From contig JAHJCW010000090.1 of NCBI GenBank assembly GCA_018812885.1, positions 1-18,431 on the forward strand: a stretch of 18,431 nt of DNA. Direction: 5' to 3'. This stretch comes from a bacterium (GTDB lineage Bacteria > Fidelibacterota > Marinisomatia > Marinisomatales > JAHJCW01). A program made the translations under genes and the position numbers. This document shows positions 1 through 7,669 of this stretch, one piece after another (within the stretch, counting starts at the first letter, position 1; the number at the start of each line of letters is the position of its first letter). The notes beneath the pieces are model-generated. The model made no database searches. It worked only from the letters and a program-made list of their open reading frames with translations, and was not told the origin of the DNA.

Positions 1-2436
1 AGCTTCCGATGGAATAATTGTCGCGAAAGCGGGATCTTCGCTGAGAACAATAAAATTATTAGAACCTACTTTACCGCCATTAAAGTGATGCAAAGTGTTG
101 GTTTTATCAGCAATACTCCAATTATTCAGATCAACATTTTCAAAACTGAATAATTCAACAAATTCCGCTTGAGGCGATATAGGTCGCGGTAAGAATTCGT
201 TAATTGTGACATCTCCAAAATTGTAACTGACATATATTGTGTCTGTCGCATTATTATTATTTAGATTTTGATCTTCAGCGACTTCCATATTTATTTGAAG
301 CGGATGTATTCCGGGGCTCATTGCGGATAAAGTGATATTTAAAATTGATGTATCTCTTCGGGTGATATTGGTGAAACCGATATTGCCAATTAAAGAGCTA
401 TTTTCAAAAACGGATACGTTCCCGGAAACAGCTTGAGCACCATGATTCGTAATCGGTAGGAACATTTGAATGGACTCATTTGATTTGGGAAATTCCGGTT
501 CATGGTGAACACTTTCGGAAATAATTTCGCCATCATATTCAATTAAATAATTTGAATTAACATAACCGGGAGTCATCCAAATGCTAGCAGTTGATATTTG
601 CCAATTAACAGGATCATTACTAATAAAATCAGGTCTAAGTTTTTCAGTTGAGGAATCAGCAACAACCGGCCATCCGGTGCCATAGGATAATGAATCAATA
701 ATTGTATGATTCATATCAACTAAGTAAATATTATCTCCGGTATTATTAAGCGTTGGTAAACCACCATATGGAACCAAATATTTTGCATCAGGATTTGCAA
801 TTGGTTTTAATGATGTATCACTGGCAATTACTATATAATCTCCCTTTTCAATATATGTGATCGGGAGCAGGTTACTTGTGGATTTATCGGCAATTCGCCA
901 ACCGTCCATTACAATTGATTTAAAACTGACTAATTCCACAAATTCAATTTGATTATCTCCGGGGTTAGAATGGAATTCGTTTATTTTCACTAATCCTGGC
1001 GTATAGGAAACATTAAGTTTTTTAGTGGCAGTGTTATTCGATAGATTTTCATCATTGACAACTGAAAAATCAAATAAAATATTGTGGCGTCCTGACGGGA
1101 ACGACGATAAGGATATATTTACAAATGTTGTTTGTCCCATATTAAGCGAAGGGGAATTTACAGAGCCAACAATATTTCCATTAAATGTGGCAGTCACTGT
1201 TCCATTAATGTTTTGAATACCAGCATTATAAACCGGGACTATTGCTGTAACTGATTCACCTGCCTTTGCGAAATTAGGATTAAATGAGATATTACCTTGA
1301 ATAGCTCCGTCAATATTATATGGTATTACTGAATTTGGCAGCCCGGGAGTCATTTTATTTGAAGCAACTGATTGTTTCCAATTTGCTGAAGCTTCCGATG
1401 CGAAATTTGGTAGAATTTTTTCCGTCGAGTAACCGGAGATTACTTCCCAATTGGTATCAAAAGTTAGGGAATCAATTATAGTATTATATTGGTCAAATAA
1501 TCGCACATCATCACCACTATTATTTAGGGCAGGCATTCCACCTGATGGAATTAAATAATGAGTCCCAAGTGGTACAAGTGGATATAGAGATGAATCGGAT
1601 GAAATTACCACAAATTCGTCGGGTTGAATGATAGCTTCGGGCAAGCGGTAAGTTGTTCCATCGCGATTGTCTGCAATGCGCCAGTCTTCTAAATTGATAG
1701 GCGTACTACCGCGATGTAGAATCTCTACGAATTCTACCTGATCATCAACCGGTTGTGAATGAAATTCATTAATGGACATTACGCGCCTCTCAAATTTTAC
1801 ACCAACAGATGTGCTGTCGATATTATTAGATGAGTCTAAATCGCCGGTTACTTCGAGAGTAATATCTAATATTATTTCTCCTGATGATAAAACGCTTGTT
1901 TCGATGACAATAGTGGAAGTATCTAATACAGCTAATGAGTCAAATGATTGTGTACCGATAGTTGTGCCCGATTGATCGATAATTACCTTACCTGTAAAGG
2001 TGGTCAAACCAATATTTGCAATATCTACACTTATATATGTTTTTTCATTGATACTAATAACTGATGGATTTACAGTTGTATTAGATGTAATGATTTCTCC
2101 ATCAATGTTTAAAGGTTTTACGCTGTTGGGGGCGCCGGGCGTGCCTAGGGCATTTTTGCTAGCTTTCCAATTGTCGGGTGTGTTTGGTAATTCCAAACGC
2201 ACTTTTTCAATAGAATAGTTATCTGGAGCAGGGTCTGCCCATCCATAATTGTCTACTAAAACACCTGTACTGTTTTTAAGATATAAGTAATCACTAAGGG
2301 ACAATCCTCCATATCCAATATTGCCGTCATCAACTTTTATCAATAAAGCACTATCGGGAATAATGCTATTATATATTCCGGCTAGAAAATCATAATCATC
2401 TTCTAATATTACAGCATATCCTAATGGTGGTAGTGT
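1..2436 (-). CDS. Secreted LTD/CARDB repeat protein, main body (partial, downstream of an in-frame stop)
   Basis: This is an open frame of 812 codons from just after a TAA at 2437-2439 to the left edge, in the same frame as the signal-peptide fragment upstream. Hand translation shows alternating modules. Lamin-tail-like domains begin with INEFH or INEFL and contain 'EFVEL', a tryptophan and 'IADK' or 'IADN', then 'LNNTGD' or 'LNNSGD' and 'TPG.PNS' endings. Between them are CARDB-like beta domains ending 'NNTATKKLNV', 'NNNNATDTIYV' or 'SSNNIDSTSVGV'. LTD starts lie near 1775, 988 and 208, so the period is about 260 residues. LTDs occur in secreted bacterial proteins and nucleases, often in cell-surface or extracellular roles; no catalytic domain is visible here. 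A natural start just after the stop is not evident, so this is most likely one gene with the upstream fragment. The C-terminus and any sorting signal lie outside the window. Confidence 0.75.
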
Positions 2437-2595
2437 TTATAAGGAATCCACAATTTTCAAAACATCGGCATCTTTTTCATCACCAATAGTCCAACCTGTT
2501 AAATTGACAGTAGAGTCAGATATATTGAACAATTCTACAAATTCAGAATTTGTGCTATCTGGATCATACATTACTTCCGTTATTATAACTTGTGA
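1..2595 (-). repeat. Four LTD(-CARDB) modules of about 260 residues
   Basis: Four LTD starts are visible at about 2591, 1775, 988 and 208, with a CARDB-like segment after each of the first three. The spacing is about 817, 786 and 780 bp. The modules are clearly related at the protein level (INEF, EFVEL, W.IAD, LNN.GD) but diverged in DNA, so this is an old internal duplication and not a recent tandem array. Confidence 0.7.
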
Positions 2596-2655
2596 TAATG
2601 TTTGAGAGAATCCAAGAAACAGGGAAATAATTATTTTAAATGACAGTTGTTTCAT
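2437..2655 (-). CDS. Signal peptide plus first half-LTD of the interrupted repeat protein
   Basis: The fragment encodes 72 residues from ATG at 2653-2655. A TTG one codon earlier is also possible but less likely. The N-terminus is a signal peptide (MKQLSFKIIISLFLGFSQ, then TLSQ) and is followed directly by an LTD start with VIITEVMYDP, EFVELFNISD and GWTIGDEKD. The frame stops at TAA 2437-2439 in the middle of the LTD fold. The same frame then continues with TLPPLGYAVILEDDYDF, the expected next strand of an LTD. It lies 18 nt downstream of arsC on the same strand with no clear Shine-Dalgarno, so it could be cotranscribed. I read this and the downstream body as one gene broken by a single nonsense codon. 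A sequencing error at that base is the main alternative. Confidence 0.75.
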   Translation of the reverse strand: MKQLSFKIIISLFLGFSQTLSQVIITEVMYDPDSTNSEFVELFNISDSTVNLTGWTIGDEKDADVLKIVDSL

Positions 2656-2676
2656 CAAATTAATTCAAGAGTACTG

Positions 2677-3096
2677 TCAGATTAATTTAATAAACTGTTC
2701 CAAACGTTCTTGAATTTCATCGCGTGTTTTGCGATACCGGCCGATAATTTTATGGTCGTTTTTCCAACTGCGGAATGGGTCATCAATACTCCAATGTATC
2801 TTTTTTGATTTGCCCGGAAAAGTGGGACAAAACTCACGTGCATGATCACAGAGAGTTATTACATAGTTGATGCCATGTCCAAAGTATTTGTCAATTGGAT
2901 CGGAAGAGTGAGTTGAGATATCAATACCAATTTCTTTCATAACTCTAATTGCAATAGGATGTACACGGCTGGGGTGGATACCTGCACTGTAAATGTCAAA
3001 GCGTTCTCCAGCCATTGCCCGTAATAATCCTTCGGCCATTTGTGATCGGCAGGAATTACCGGTGCATATAAAAATTACTTTTTTCTTTCCTGTCAT
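2677..3096 (-). CDS. arsC: Arsenate reductase, thioredoxin-coupled (low-molecular-weight tyrosine phosphatase fold)
   Basis: The product has 139 residues, the usual length. The phosphatase-type P-loop CTGNSCRSQ occupies residues 11-19, with Cys11 as nucleophile. The redox pair Cys83 and Cys90 sits in TLCDHAREFCP, which marks the thioredoxin-dependent ArsC type and not a plain protein tyrosine phosphatase. The Asp-Pro general-acid motif is at residues 106-107 (DDPF). The enzyme reduces cytoplasmic arsenate to arsenite through a Cys11-Cys83-Cys90 disulfide relay. The start is the ATG at 3094-3096. No arsR, arsenite pump or other ars gene lies nearby, so this is a lone copy. It is divergent from the methyltransferase across 94 bp of AT-rich DNA, in which I could not choose a convincing promoter for either side. 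Confidence 0.93.
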   Translation of the reverse strand: MTGKKKVIFICTGNSCRSQMAEGLLRAMAGERFDIYSAGIHPSRVHPIAIRVMKEIGIDISTHSSDPIDKYFGHGINYVITLCDHAREFCPTFPGKSKKIHWSIDDPFRSWKNDHKIIGRYRKTRDEIQERLEQFIKLI

Positions 3097-3190
3097 GGTT
3101 GATAAATTACTTCGATTATTAATTGTTTTGTATAAAATTACCCATTCGGAATTGTATTTTTTACAAGTTGTTCTATTTTTAAATTTTGTT

Positions 3191-4018
3191 ATGAATATTT
3201 CTGAGAAAATGCCATTATTCGCAAATCCTTTGGAACCTTATGAAGGATTGAGTATAGCTGATCTTAATCGGTATTTACCGGCATTACAAACAGCCGATGA
3301 TATACAAATGACAGCTGACAATATGCACGAGGGAATATTTTTAACCGATGGTTTATCAGGTATGTCAAAATTACCAGACAATTCCATTGATTTAATAATA
3401 GCTGATCCACCTGAAGATCCATGGCGTCAAGCGCAGGAGAAAGGGAAACAACTTACATTACAAGAATTTTATAAGTGGAATGAGGATTGGTTAAAAGAAG
3501 CGCGTAGAGTTTTGAAAGTAACCGGTGCAATTTATTTACTTTGTGGTTGGCGATATTCAGGAATGTTCCATTCACTATTATCTAATATATTTATCGTACA
3601 AACAAGAATCACCTGGCGGGATGACGATGCAAATGATCAAGCTAATGTTGCAACCTGGAAAAACCAAATGAGTGATATCTGGTTTGCTACCAAGACTAAT
3701 GAATTTCTTTTCGAACAAGAGTCGGTTGGAACGGGAAAATTGTTATTGCATATAGAAAGTAAAGAAAGGTTACCAAATTTTTGGAATGACATAATTAATA
3801 TCAGAGCCGATTCTGATGATAGAAAAGAACATAAACCTAAAGCGTTAATTAATCGTATTCTGGACGCAAGTTCATTTAAATTAAATTATATAGTTGACCC
3901 GTTTATGCGAAGCGGTGATATTGGAGTTATTGCAAAATTACGCGGTCGGCGATTTATTGGGTTTGATACTAATCAGGATAATTTACTAATTGCAATGAAG
4001 CGTATCGATCAAACATAA
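3191..4018 (+). CDS. Divergent DNA methyltransferase (N6-A/N4-C type, beta motif order)
   Basis: The product has 275 residues from the ATG at 3191. The frame is open further upstream, but that part overlaps arsC antisense and has no family similarity. Motif IV-like LIIADPPEDPW is at residues 68-78. Motif I-like DPFMRSGDIG, then RRFIGFD, is at residues 236 onward. IV before I is the beta-class order of methyltransferases acting on exocyclic amino groups. Between them 'EARRVLKVTGAIYLL' matches the family core. Two key positions are odd. Motif IV normally reads [DNS]PP[YFW] but here has Glu75 in place of the aromatic. The FxGxG of motif I is FMRSG, with Arg240 replacing Gly. The enzyme may therefore be inactive, use another substrate, or be a divergent subfamily. 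No restriction endonuclease is adjacent, so it is an orphan. Confidence 0.7.
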   Translation: MNISEKMPLFANPLEPYEGLSIADLNRYLPALQTADDIQMTADNMHEGIFLTDGLSGMSKLPDNSIDLIIADPPEDPWRQAQEKGKQLTLQEFYKWNEDWLKEARRVLKVTGAIYLLCGWRYSGMFHSLLSNIFIVQTRITWRDDDANDQANVATWKNQMSDIWFATKTNEFLFEQESVGTGKLLLHIESKERLPNFWNDIINIRADSDDRKEHKPKALINRILDASSFKLNYIVDPFMRSGDIGVIAKLRGRRFIGFDTNQDNLLIAMKRIDQT

Positions 4019-4026
4019 AAGGGGGG
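4019..4026 (+). promoter_or_regulatory. Ribosome binding site of yqeY
   Basis: AAGGGGGG lies 7 nt before the yqeY ATG and just after the methyltransferase stop. It is a strong purine-rich Shine-Dalgarno, uncommon in classical Bacteroidota. Confidence 0.6.
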
Positions 4027-4033
4027 AATAATA

Positions 4034-4474
4034 ATGTTATTAGAAAAAGTGCAAGCAGATATGTACCAGGCAATGAAAACCAAAGATGCTGTTAAATCAA
4101 AAACACTGCGCGTAGTATTGGCTACGCTGAAAGATAAAAAAATAGCAAAACGGGAGGACTTATCTGAAGCCGAAGAATTAAAAGTATTACAAACTTTAGC
4201 AAAACAACGCAAAGAATCAATTGCAATGTTTCGTACGGGCGGTAGGGAAGATTTAGTAGAACAAGAGTTGAGCGAACTGCAAATCATTGAGCAATATTTA
4301 CCAAAAATGATGACTGATGCTGAAATTAAAGATATTGTGAAAAGTTCAATTGATGAAACCGGAGCGCAATCATTAGCTGATGTGGGCAAGGTAATGCCGA
4401 TCATAATGAAAAAAGGAGCCGGTAAGATAGATGGTAAAAAAGCGCAATTATTATTACGAGAACTGTTGCAATGA
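4034..4474 (+). CDS. yqeY: GatB/YqeY domain-containing protein
   Basis: The product has 146 residues, the normal length for stand-alone YqeY proteins. Recognisable features are the N-terminal helical stretch with 'KTLRVVLATLKDKKIAK', the central 'LAKQRKESIAMFRTGGREDL', 'ELQIIEQYLPKMM', and the C-terminal 'DVGKVMPIIMKKGAGKIDGK'. The domain is shared with the tail of the GatB amidotransferase subunit, where it contacts tRNA; the function of free YqeY is not firmly known. It is the first gene of a tight set. Its TGA overlaps the cvpA ATG (ATGA), and cvpA overlaps dnaG by one base. A yqeY-dnaG neighbourhood is common in bacteria. Here the rpoD that often follows is absent. Confidence 0.9.
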   Translation: MLLEKVQADMYQAMKTKDAVKSKTLRVVLATLKDKKIAKREDLSEAEELKVLQTLAKQRKESIAMFRTGGREDLVEQELSELQIIEQYLPKMMTDAEIKDIVKSSIDETGAQSLADVGKVMPIIMKKGAGKIDGKKAQLLLRELLQ

Positions 4475-5031
4475 ATGCCATTAATTTTTTTAACCTTTTT
4501 GCGATCACCTTTTTATTGTTTTTAGGAATTGGTGGTTTTAAAAGAGGATTTATTATTGAAATTGGAAGAATCATTAGCTTAGTATTTACACTATGGCTTG
4601 GTATAACTTATTATGTTGATTTTGCTGAAATATTGGAACAGGAGGTTAGCGTTAATCCATATTTCATACTATTTGTAAGTTTTTCGATTATTTTCATTTC
4701 CACACTTATTATAACAAGAATTATTATTGACTTGATCTATCAGATTCTAGGCCTAAGAAATGCTGGTTTATTGAATCAAGTGCTAGGTTTTATAGGTGGG
4801 GCTATAAAAGGCACGATTCCGATTATTCTTATTTTATGGGCTTTTGAGTTACTTCCCATTCAGAATTGGACAGATACTTTGTATAAGGAATCACGAGTAG
4901 CAAATATTGCGAGGACAATTCGAGATAAAAATATTGAGTATTTTGGATGGGAAGACCCGGTAAGTGCAGGAAAGGAATATGTAAAATCAATAATTGATAA
5001 AGATTCTACTATTCAAGAAGATGATGAGTAA
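4471..5031 (+). CDS. CvpA family inner-membrane protein
   Basis: The product has 186 residues with four hydrophobic segments at about 5-23, 31-49, 63-90 and 102-128, then a soluble acidic tail. GGFKRGF after the first segment and NQVLGFIGGAIKG at the start of the fourth match the conserved features of the CvpA/colicin V production family. The exact role is unclear; the E. coli protein is linked to envelope stress resistance and colicin V export. The start codon overlaps the yqeY stop, and the TAA at 5029-5031 overlaps the dnaG ATG by one base, so the three genes are likely translationally coupled. Confidence 0.85.
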   Translation: MNAINFFNLFAITFLLFLGIGGFKRGFIIEIGRIISLVFTLWLGITYYVDFAEILEQEVSVNPYFILFVSFSIIFISTLIITRIIIDLIYQILGLRNAGLLNQVLGFIGGAIKGTIPIILILWAFELLPIQNWTDTLYKESRVANIARTIRDKNIEYFGWEDPVSAGKEYVKSIIDKDSTIQEDDE

Positions 5032-6794
5032 TGGCTCGGATAGCACCCGAAGTAATTGATCGCGTTCGCGATGCGGCCAATATTGTTGATATAATATCAC
5101 AGTATTTGGACTTGCGGAAAAGAGGACAAAATTTTGTTGGAATTTGTCCGTTTCATAATGACACTCACCCATCATTATATGTTTCTCCGGTAAAAGAAAT
5201 TTATAAATGTTTTGCCTGTGGCGCCGGTGGGAATGTATTTACTTTTTTAACTGAGTATGATAAGATCAGTTTTGTTGATGCTGTTAAACAGCTTGGTGCT
5301 AAATATGGAATAGAGGTCAAGCTGAGTGGGGAATCTGAGGATAAAGATTATTATTCAAAATTGTATGATCTACATGAATATGCCGCAAACATATTTCAAA
5401 AACGCTTATTCTCGGACGAGAGTAAAAATGTAATTAGCTACCTAACAGAACGCGGACTATTAACCGATACAATAAAAAAGTTTAGACTAGGTATTTCATC
5501 CACCGGTTGGGAAGATTTAATAAATAAAGTTAAATCGCAAAATTATTCCAAAGACGTAATAGAAAAATCTGGACTTTTTACAAAAACAGAAAAAGGAATA
5601 TTTGATCGATTCAGAAATCGAATAATGTTTCCTATATTTAATCAGTCAGGAAAAATAATTGCTTTTGGCGGACGTACTCTTGATAAAGACGAACCTGCAA
5701 AATATCTTAATTCACCGGACACACAATTGTATCATAAAAGTGATGTTTTATATGGATTGCATTTATCCCGCCAAGCCATACGTGAAAAAGAAGCAGTGTT
5801 TTTGGTCGAGGGATATATGGATTTTATTCAATTATACCAAGCGGGAATTGAAAATGTAATAGCAGCATCAGGTACGGCACTTACTGAACGTCATGTTCAA
5901 CAAATTAAAAAATTTACAAATCGTGTTTTTTTAACTTATGATGGTGATCAAGCCGGTACTAACGCCACCATTAGAGCAGGATATTTATTATATCATGGCG
6001 GTGTAGAGCCATTAGTAGTAGTAGTTCCCAAAGGAATGGATCCCGACGATTGGGTTAGAGAGAAGGGCGCAGAGGCGATTATGCAAGGGGCAGAATCAGC
6101 GATATCGCTTATTGATTTTCAAATCAGTTCAAAAAATATTAAAGATCTTTCATCGGCGGAACGATCACAATTTGTGGATGATATTTTATTCGCAATAGCC
6201 GATATCGGGGATAGTATTATTCGTAATAGCATTTTGAAGAATATTAGTCAGCGTTTACAAATAGACGAGAATGAATTATTGCAAAGACTTAAAAGAGAGC
6301 AGGCCCGCCAACGTACTAGAGGGCAAAAAGATGACATCGTGGAGCAACCAATAGAATTCTCTTCGCTGATTCAAAAGGCTCAATCAATATTAGTAAAATT
6401 ATTAGCTAGTGATGATCCGCAAATTCGTCAAGTTGTTAGGGATAAAATTGAAATAGATTTAATTAGTGAACCAGTTTTAAAGAAATTAGCTGAAATATTA
6501 TTACCTATATATAATGATATAAATTATTCGTCAATAATTGATCAATTTGAAAATAAAAAAGAACGTGAAATTGTCGCTAATGTATTGATGGAAGAATTGC
6601 CCCATGAGGATGACGATTTAGTAGCTATAATTAATGAATGTATTTTAACACTGAAATCACGCCTATTAAAAGAACAATACAAAAGTGCAAGATTCAAGCT
6701 ACGTGAGCTAGAATTAAAAGGTGAAGAAACTACTGAATTGCGCATGGAGGTTGCACAATTACATATAGAGCTGGATAAAATGGGATTATTATAG
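5031..6794 (+). CDS. dnaG: DNA primase
   Basis: The product has 587 residues, a normal size. The N-terminal CHC2 zinc finger uses Cys39, His42, Cys60 and Cys63 (CPFH...YKCFACGAGG). The RNA polymerase core follows, with RFRNRIMFPIFNQSGK and IAFGGRTL. The TOPRIM metal-binding residues are Glu260 in VEGYMD and Asp304/Asp306 in DGDQAG, with DPDDWVR further on. The last roughly 150 residues are helical and should be the helicase-binding domain. DnaG makes the RNA primers for replication at the fork. It ends with TAG at 6792-6794, which overlaps the convergent kinase gene by 6 nt. I see no terminator hairpin at that convergence. Confidence 0.97.
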   Translation: MARIAPEVIDRVRDAANIVDIISQYLDLRKRGQNFVGICPFHNDTHPSLYVSPVKEIYKCFACGAGGNVFTFLTEYDKISFVDAVKQLGAKYGIEVKLSGESEDKDYYSKLYDLHEYAANIFQKRLFSDESKNVISYLTERGLLTDTIKKFRLGISSTGWEDLINKVKSQNYSKDVIEKSGLFTKTEKGIFDRFRNRIMFPIFNQSGKIIAFGGRTLDKDEPAKYLNSPDTQLYHKSDVLYGLHLSRQAIREKEAVFLVEGYMDFIQLYQAGIENVIAASGTALTERHVQQIKKFTNRVFLTYDGDQAGTNATIRAGYLLYHGGVEPLVVVVPKGMDPDDWVREKGAEAIMQGAESAISLIDFQISSKNIKDLSSAERSQFVDDILFAIADIGDSIIRNSILKNISQRLQIDENELLQRLKREQARQRTRGQKDDIVEQPIEFSSLIQKAQSILVKLLASDDPQIRQVVRDKIEIDLISEPVLKKLAEILLPIYNDINYSSIIDQFENKKEREIVANVLMEELPHEDDDLVAIINECILTLKSRLLKEQYKSARFKLRELELKGEETTELRMEVAQLHIELDKMGLL

Positions 6795-7406
6795 CAAATT
6801 GCTTATTTGCTTGATAATATTATCAAGTTCAGATTTATCTTCAAAAATATTAAAATTGTTGGTATCCACAGTTAGAACGGATATATCTTTAATACTTGCG
6901 ATCCATTTATCATAAGAAACATTCAGGGTATGCAAATATTCAGGGTCAATAGTTTTTTCATAATCGCGAGCACGTTTTTTAATGCGTGTCAATAAAGTAT
7001 CCGTTGATGCTTTTAGATATATTATTAAATCCGGTTTTCGGAGAAATGAAATCATTACTTTAAAAAGATTCCGGTAGTTATCCCAATCTCTATTATCCAT
7101 GTTGCCTAACTCATGCAGATTCTTTGCAAATATCTCAACGTCCTCATATATGGTTCGATCTTGCATTACTCCTTGAGATAGATTTGACATTTTAACATGA
7201 TTGCGGAAGCGATGATGTAAAAAATATATCTGCAAATTAAAACTCCAGCGTTTCATGTTACCGTAAAAATCACTTAAATAGGGATTGTCCATAACCGATT
7301 CGTAAAACGGATGCCACCCCTGCCATTCAGTTACAATTTCAGTAAATGTAGTTTTTCCTACACCAATGTTTCCGGCAATTCCAATGAATGGATTTTCATT
7401 TTTCAT
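6789..7406 (-). CDS. Deoxynucleoside kinase (dGK/dAK-like)
   Basis: The product has 205 residues. The P-loop GNIGVGKTT is at residues 12-20, Glu36 sits in FYESV, the DRT motif (Asp83, Arg84, Thr85) follows, and a basic lid RIKKRARDYE is at residues 141-150. This is the deoxynucleoside kinase family, which phosphorylates deoxynucleosides to monophosphates for salvage. The usual bacterial members prefer deoxyguanosine or deoxyadenosine, but specificity cannot be read from the sequence. ATG at 7404-7406 is preceded by only 31 nt before a perfect terminator-like hairpin, leaving little room for its own promoter. It is convergent with dnaG and overlaps it by 6 nt. Confidence 0.88.
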   Translation of the reverse strand: MKNENPFIGIAGNIGVGKTTFTEIVTEWQGWHPFYESVMDNPYLSDFYGNMKRWSFNLQIYFLHHRFRNHVKMSNLSQGVMQDRTIYEDVEIFAKNLHELGNMDNRDWDNYRNLFKVMISFLRKPDLIIYLKASTDTLLTRIKKRARDYEKTIDPEYLHTLNVSYDKWIASIKDISVLTVDTNNFNIFEDKSELDNIIKQISNLL

Positions 7407-7437
7407 ATATCGAAATTAAAAAGAATATTTTAAATAA

Positions 7438-7470
7438 AAACCATCAAGGTTTTTGAAACCTTGATGGTTT
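7438..7470 (-). terminator. Perfect 15-bp hairpin ahead of the kinase gene
   Basis: The arms at 7438-7452 and 7456-7470 are exact reverse complements (AAACCATCAAGGTTT) around a 3-nt loop. On the minus strand the stem is followed by a T-rich run (TTATTTAAAAT), as in an intrinsic terminator for leftward transcription. It lies 31 nt upstream of the kinase start codon, so it could end read-through from the receptor gene or act as an attenuator. Confidence 0.6.
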
Positions 7471-7497
7471 AAACTGAATTAGATTTATTTTATTGAT

Positions 7498-7535
7498 TGT
7501 CATTGCGATCCCGATTCATCGGGAGAAGCAATCTC
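7498..7535. repeat. REP-like palindrome TGTCATTGCGA...GAAGCAATCTC
   Basis: An outer TTGC/GCAA pair encloses CCCGAT-TC-ATCGGG (7510-7523). The TGTCATTGCGA start and GAAGCAATC end form a recognisable intergenic palindromic repeat type. A longer relative lies at 10542-10623. Confidence 0.6.
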
Positions 7536-7550
7536 CTAAATGATACGAAG

Positions 7551-7610
7551 TACCCCCACTGTCCGGTGGACATCTCCCCCTAATTTAGGGGGAGAATAAA
7601 GGAGGGGGTA
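7551..7610. repeat. Nested cloverleaf-like inverted repeat
   Basis: The outer arms TACCCCC (7551-7557) and GGGGGTA (7604-7610) enclose two inner stems. One is TGTCC/GGACA (7560-7572). The other is CTCCCCCTAA/TTAGGGGGAG (7574-7583 and 7585-7594). The three-stem arrangement is too ordered to be chance and looks like an intergenic structured repeat. Confidence 0.6.
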
Positions 7611-7618
7611 TTTATAAG

Positions 7619-7646
7619 AAAAACCCCCGAAAATTCGAGGGTTTTT
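7619..7646 (-). terminator. Intrinsic terminator of the TonB-dependent receptor gene
   Basis: The arms at 7619-7631 and 7634-7646 pair over 13 positions with one G-T wobble. The A5/T5 ends form the stem base and the leftward 3' U run. It begins 23 nt past the receptor stop codon, the right place for a rho-independent terminator. Confidence 0.8.
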
Positions 7647-7669
7647 CTCTCAAAATATAATATGATTCA

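Noticed and set aside
1025..2218. Short plus-strand frames opposite the LTD gene
   Set aside because: They are antisense shadows of the long minus frame and show no domain of their own.
2993..3190. N-terminal extension of the methyltransferase frame
   Set aside because: It lies antisense over the arsC start, encodes low-complexity hydrophobic residues without family similarity, and a good ATG at 3191 precedes the conserved part.
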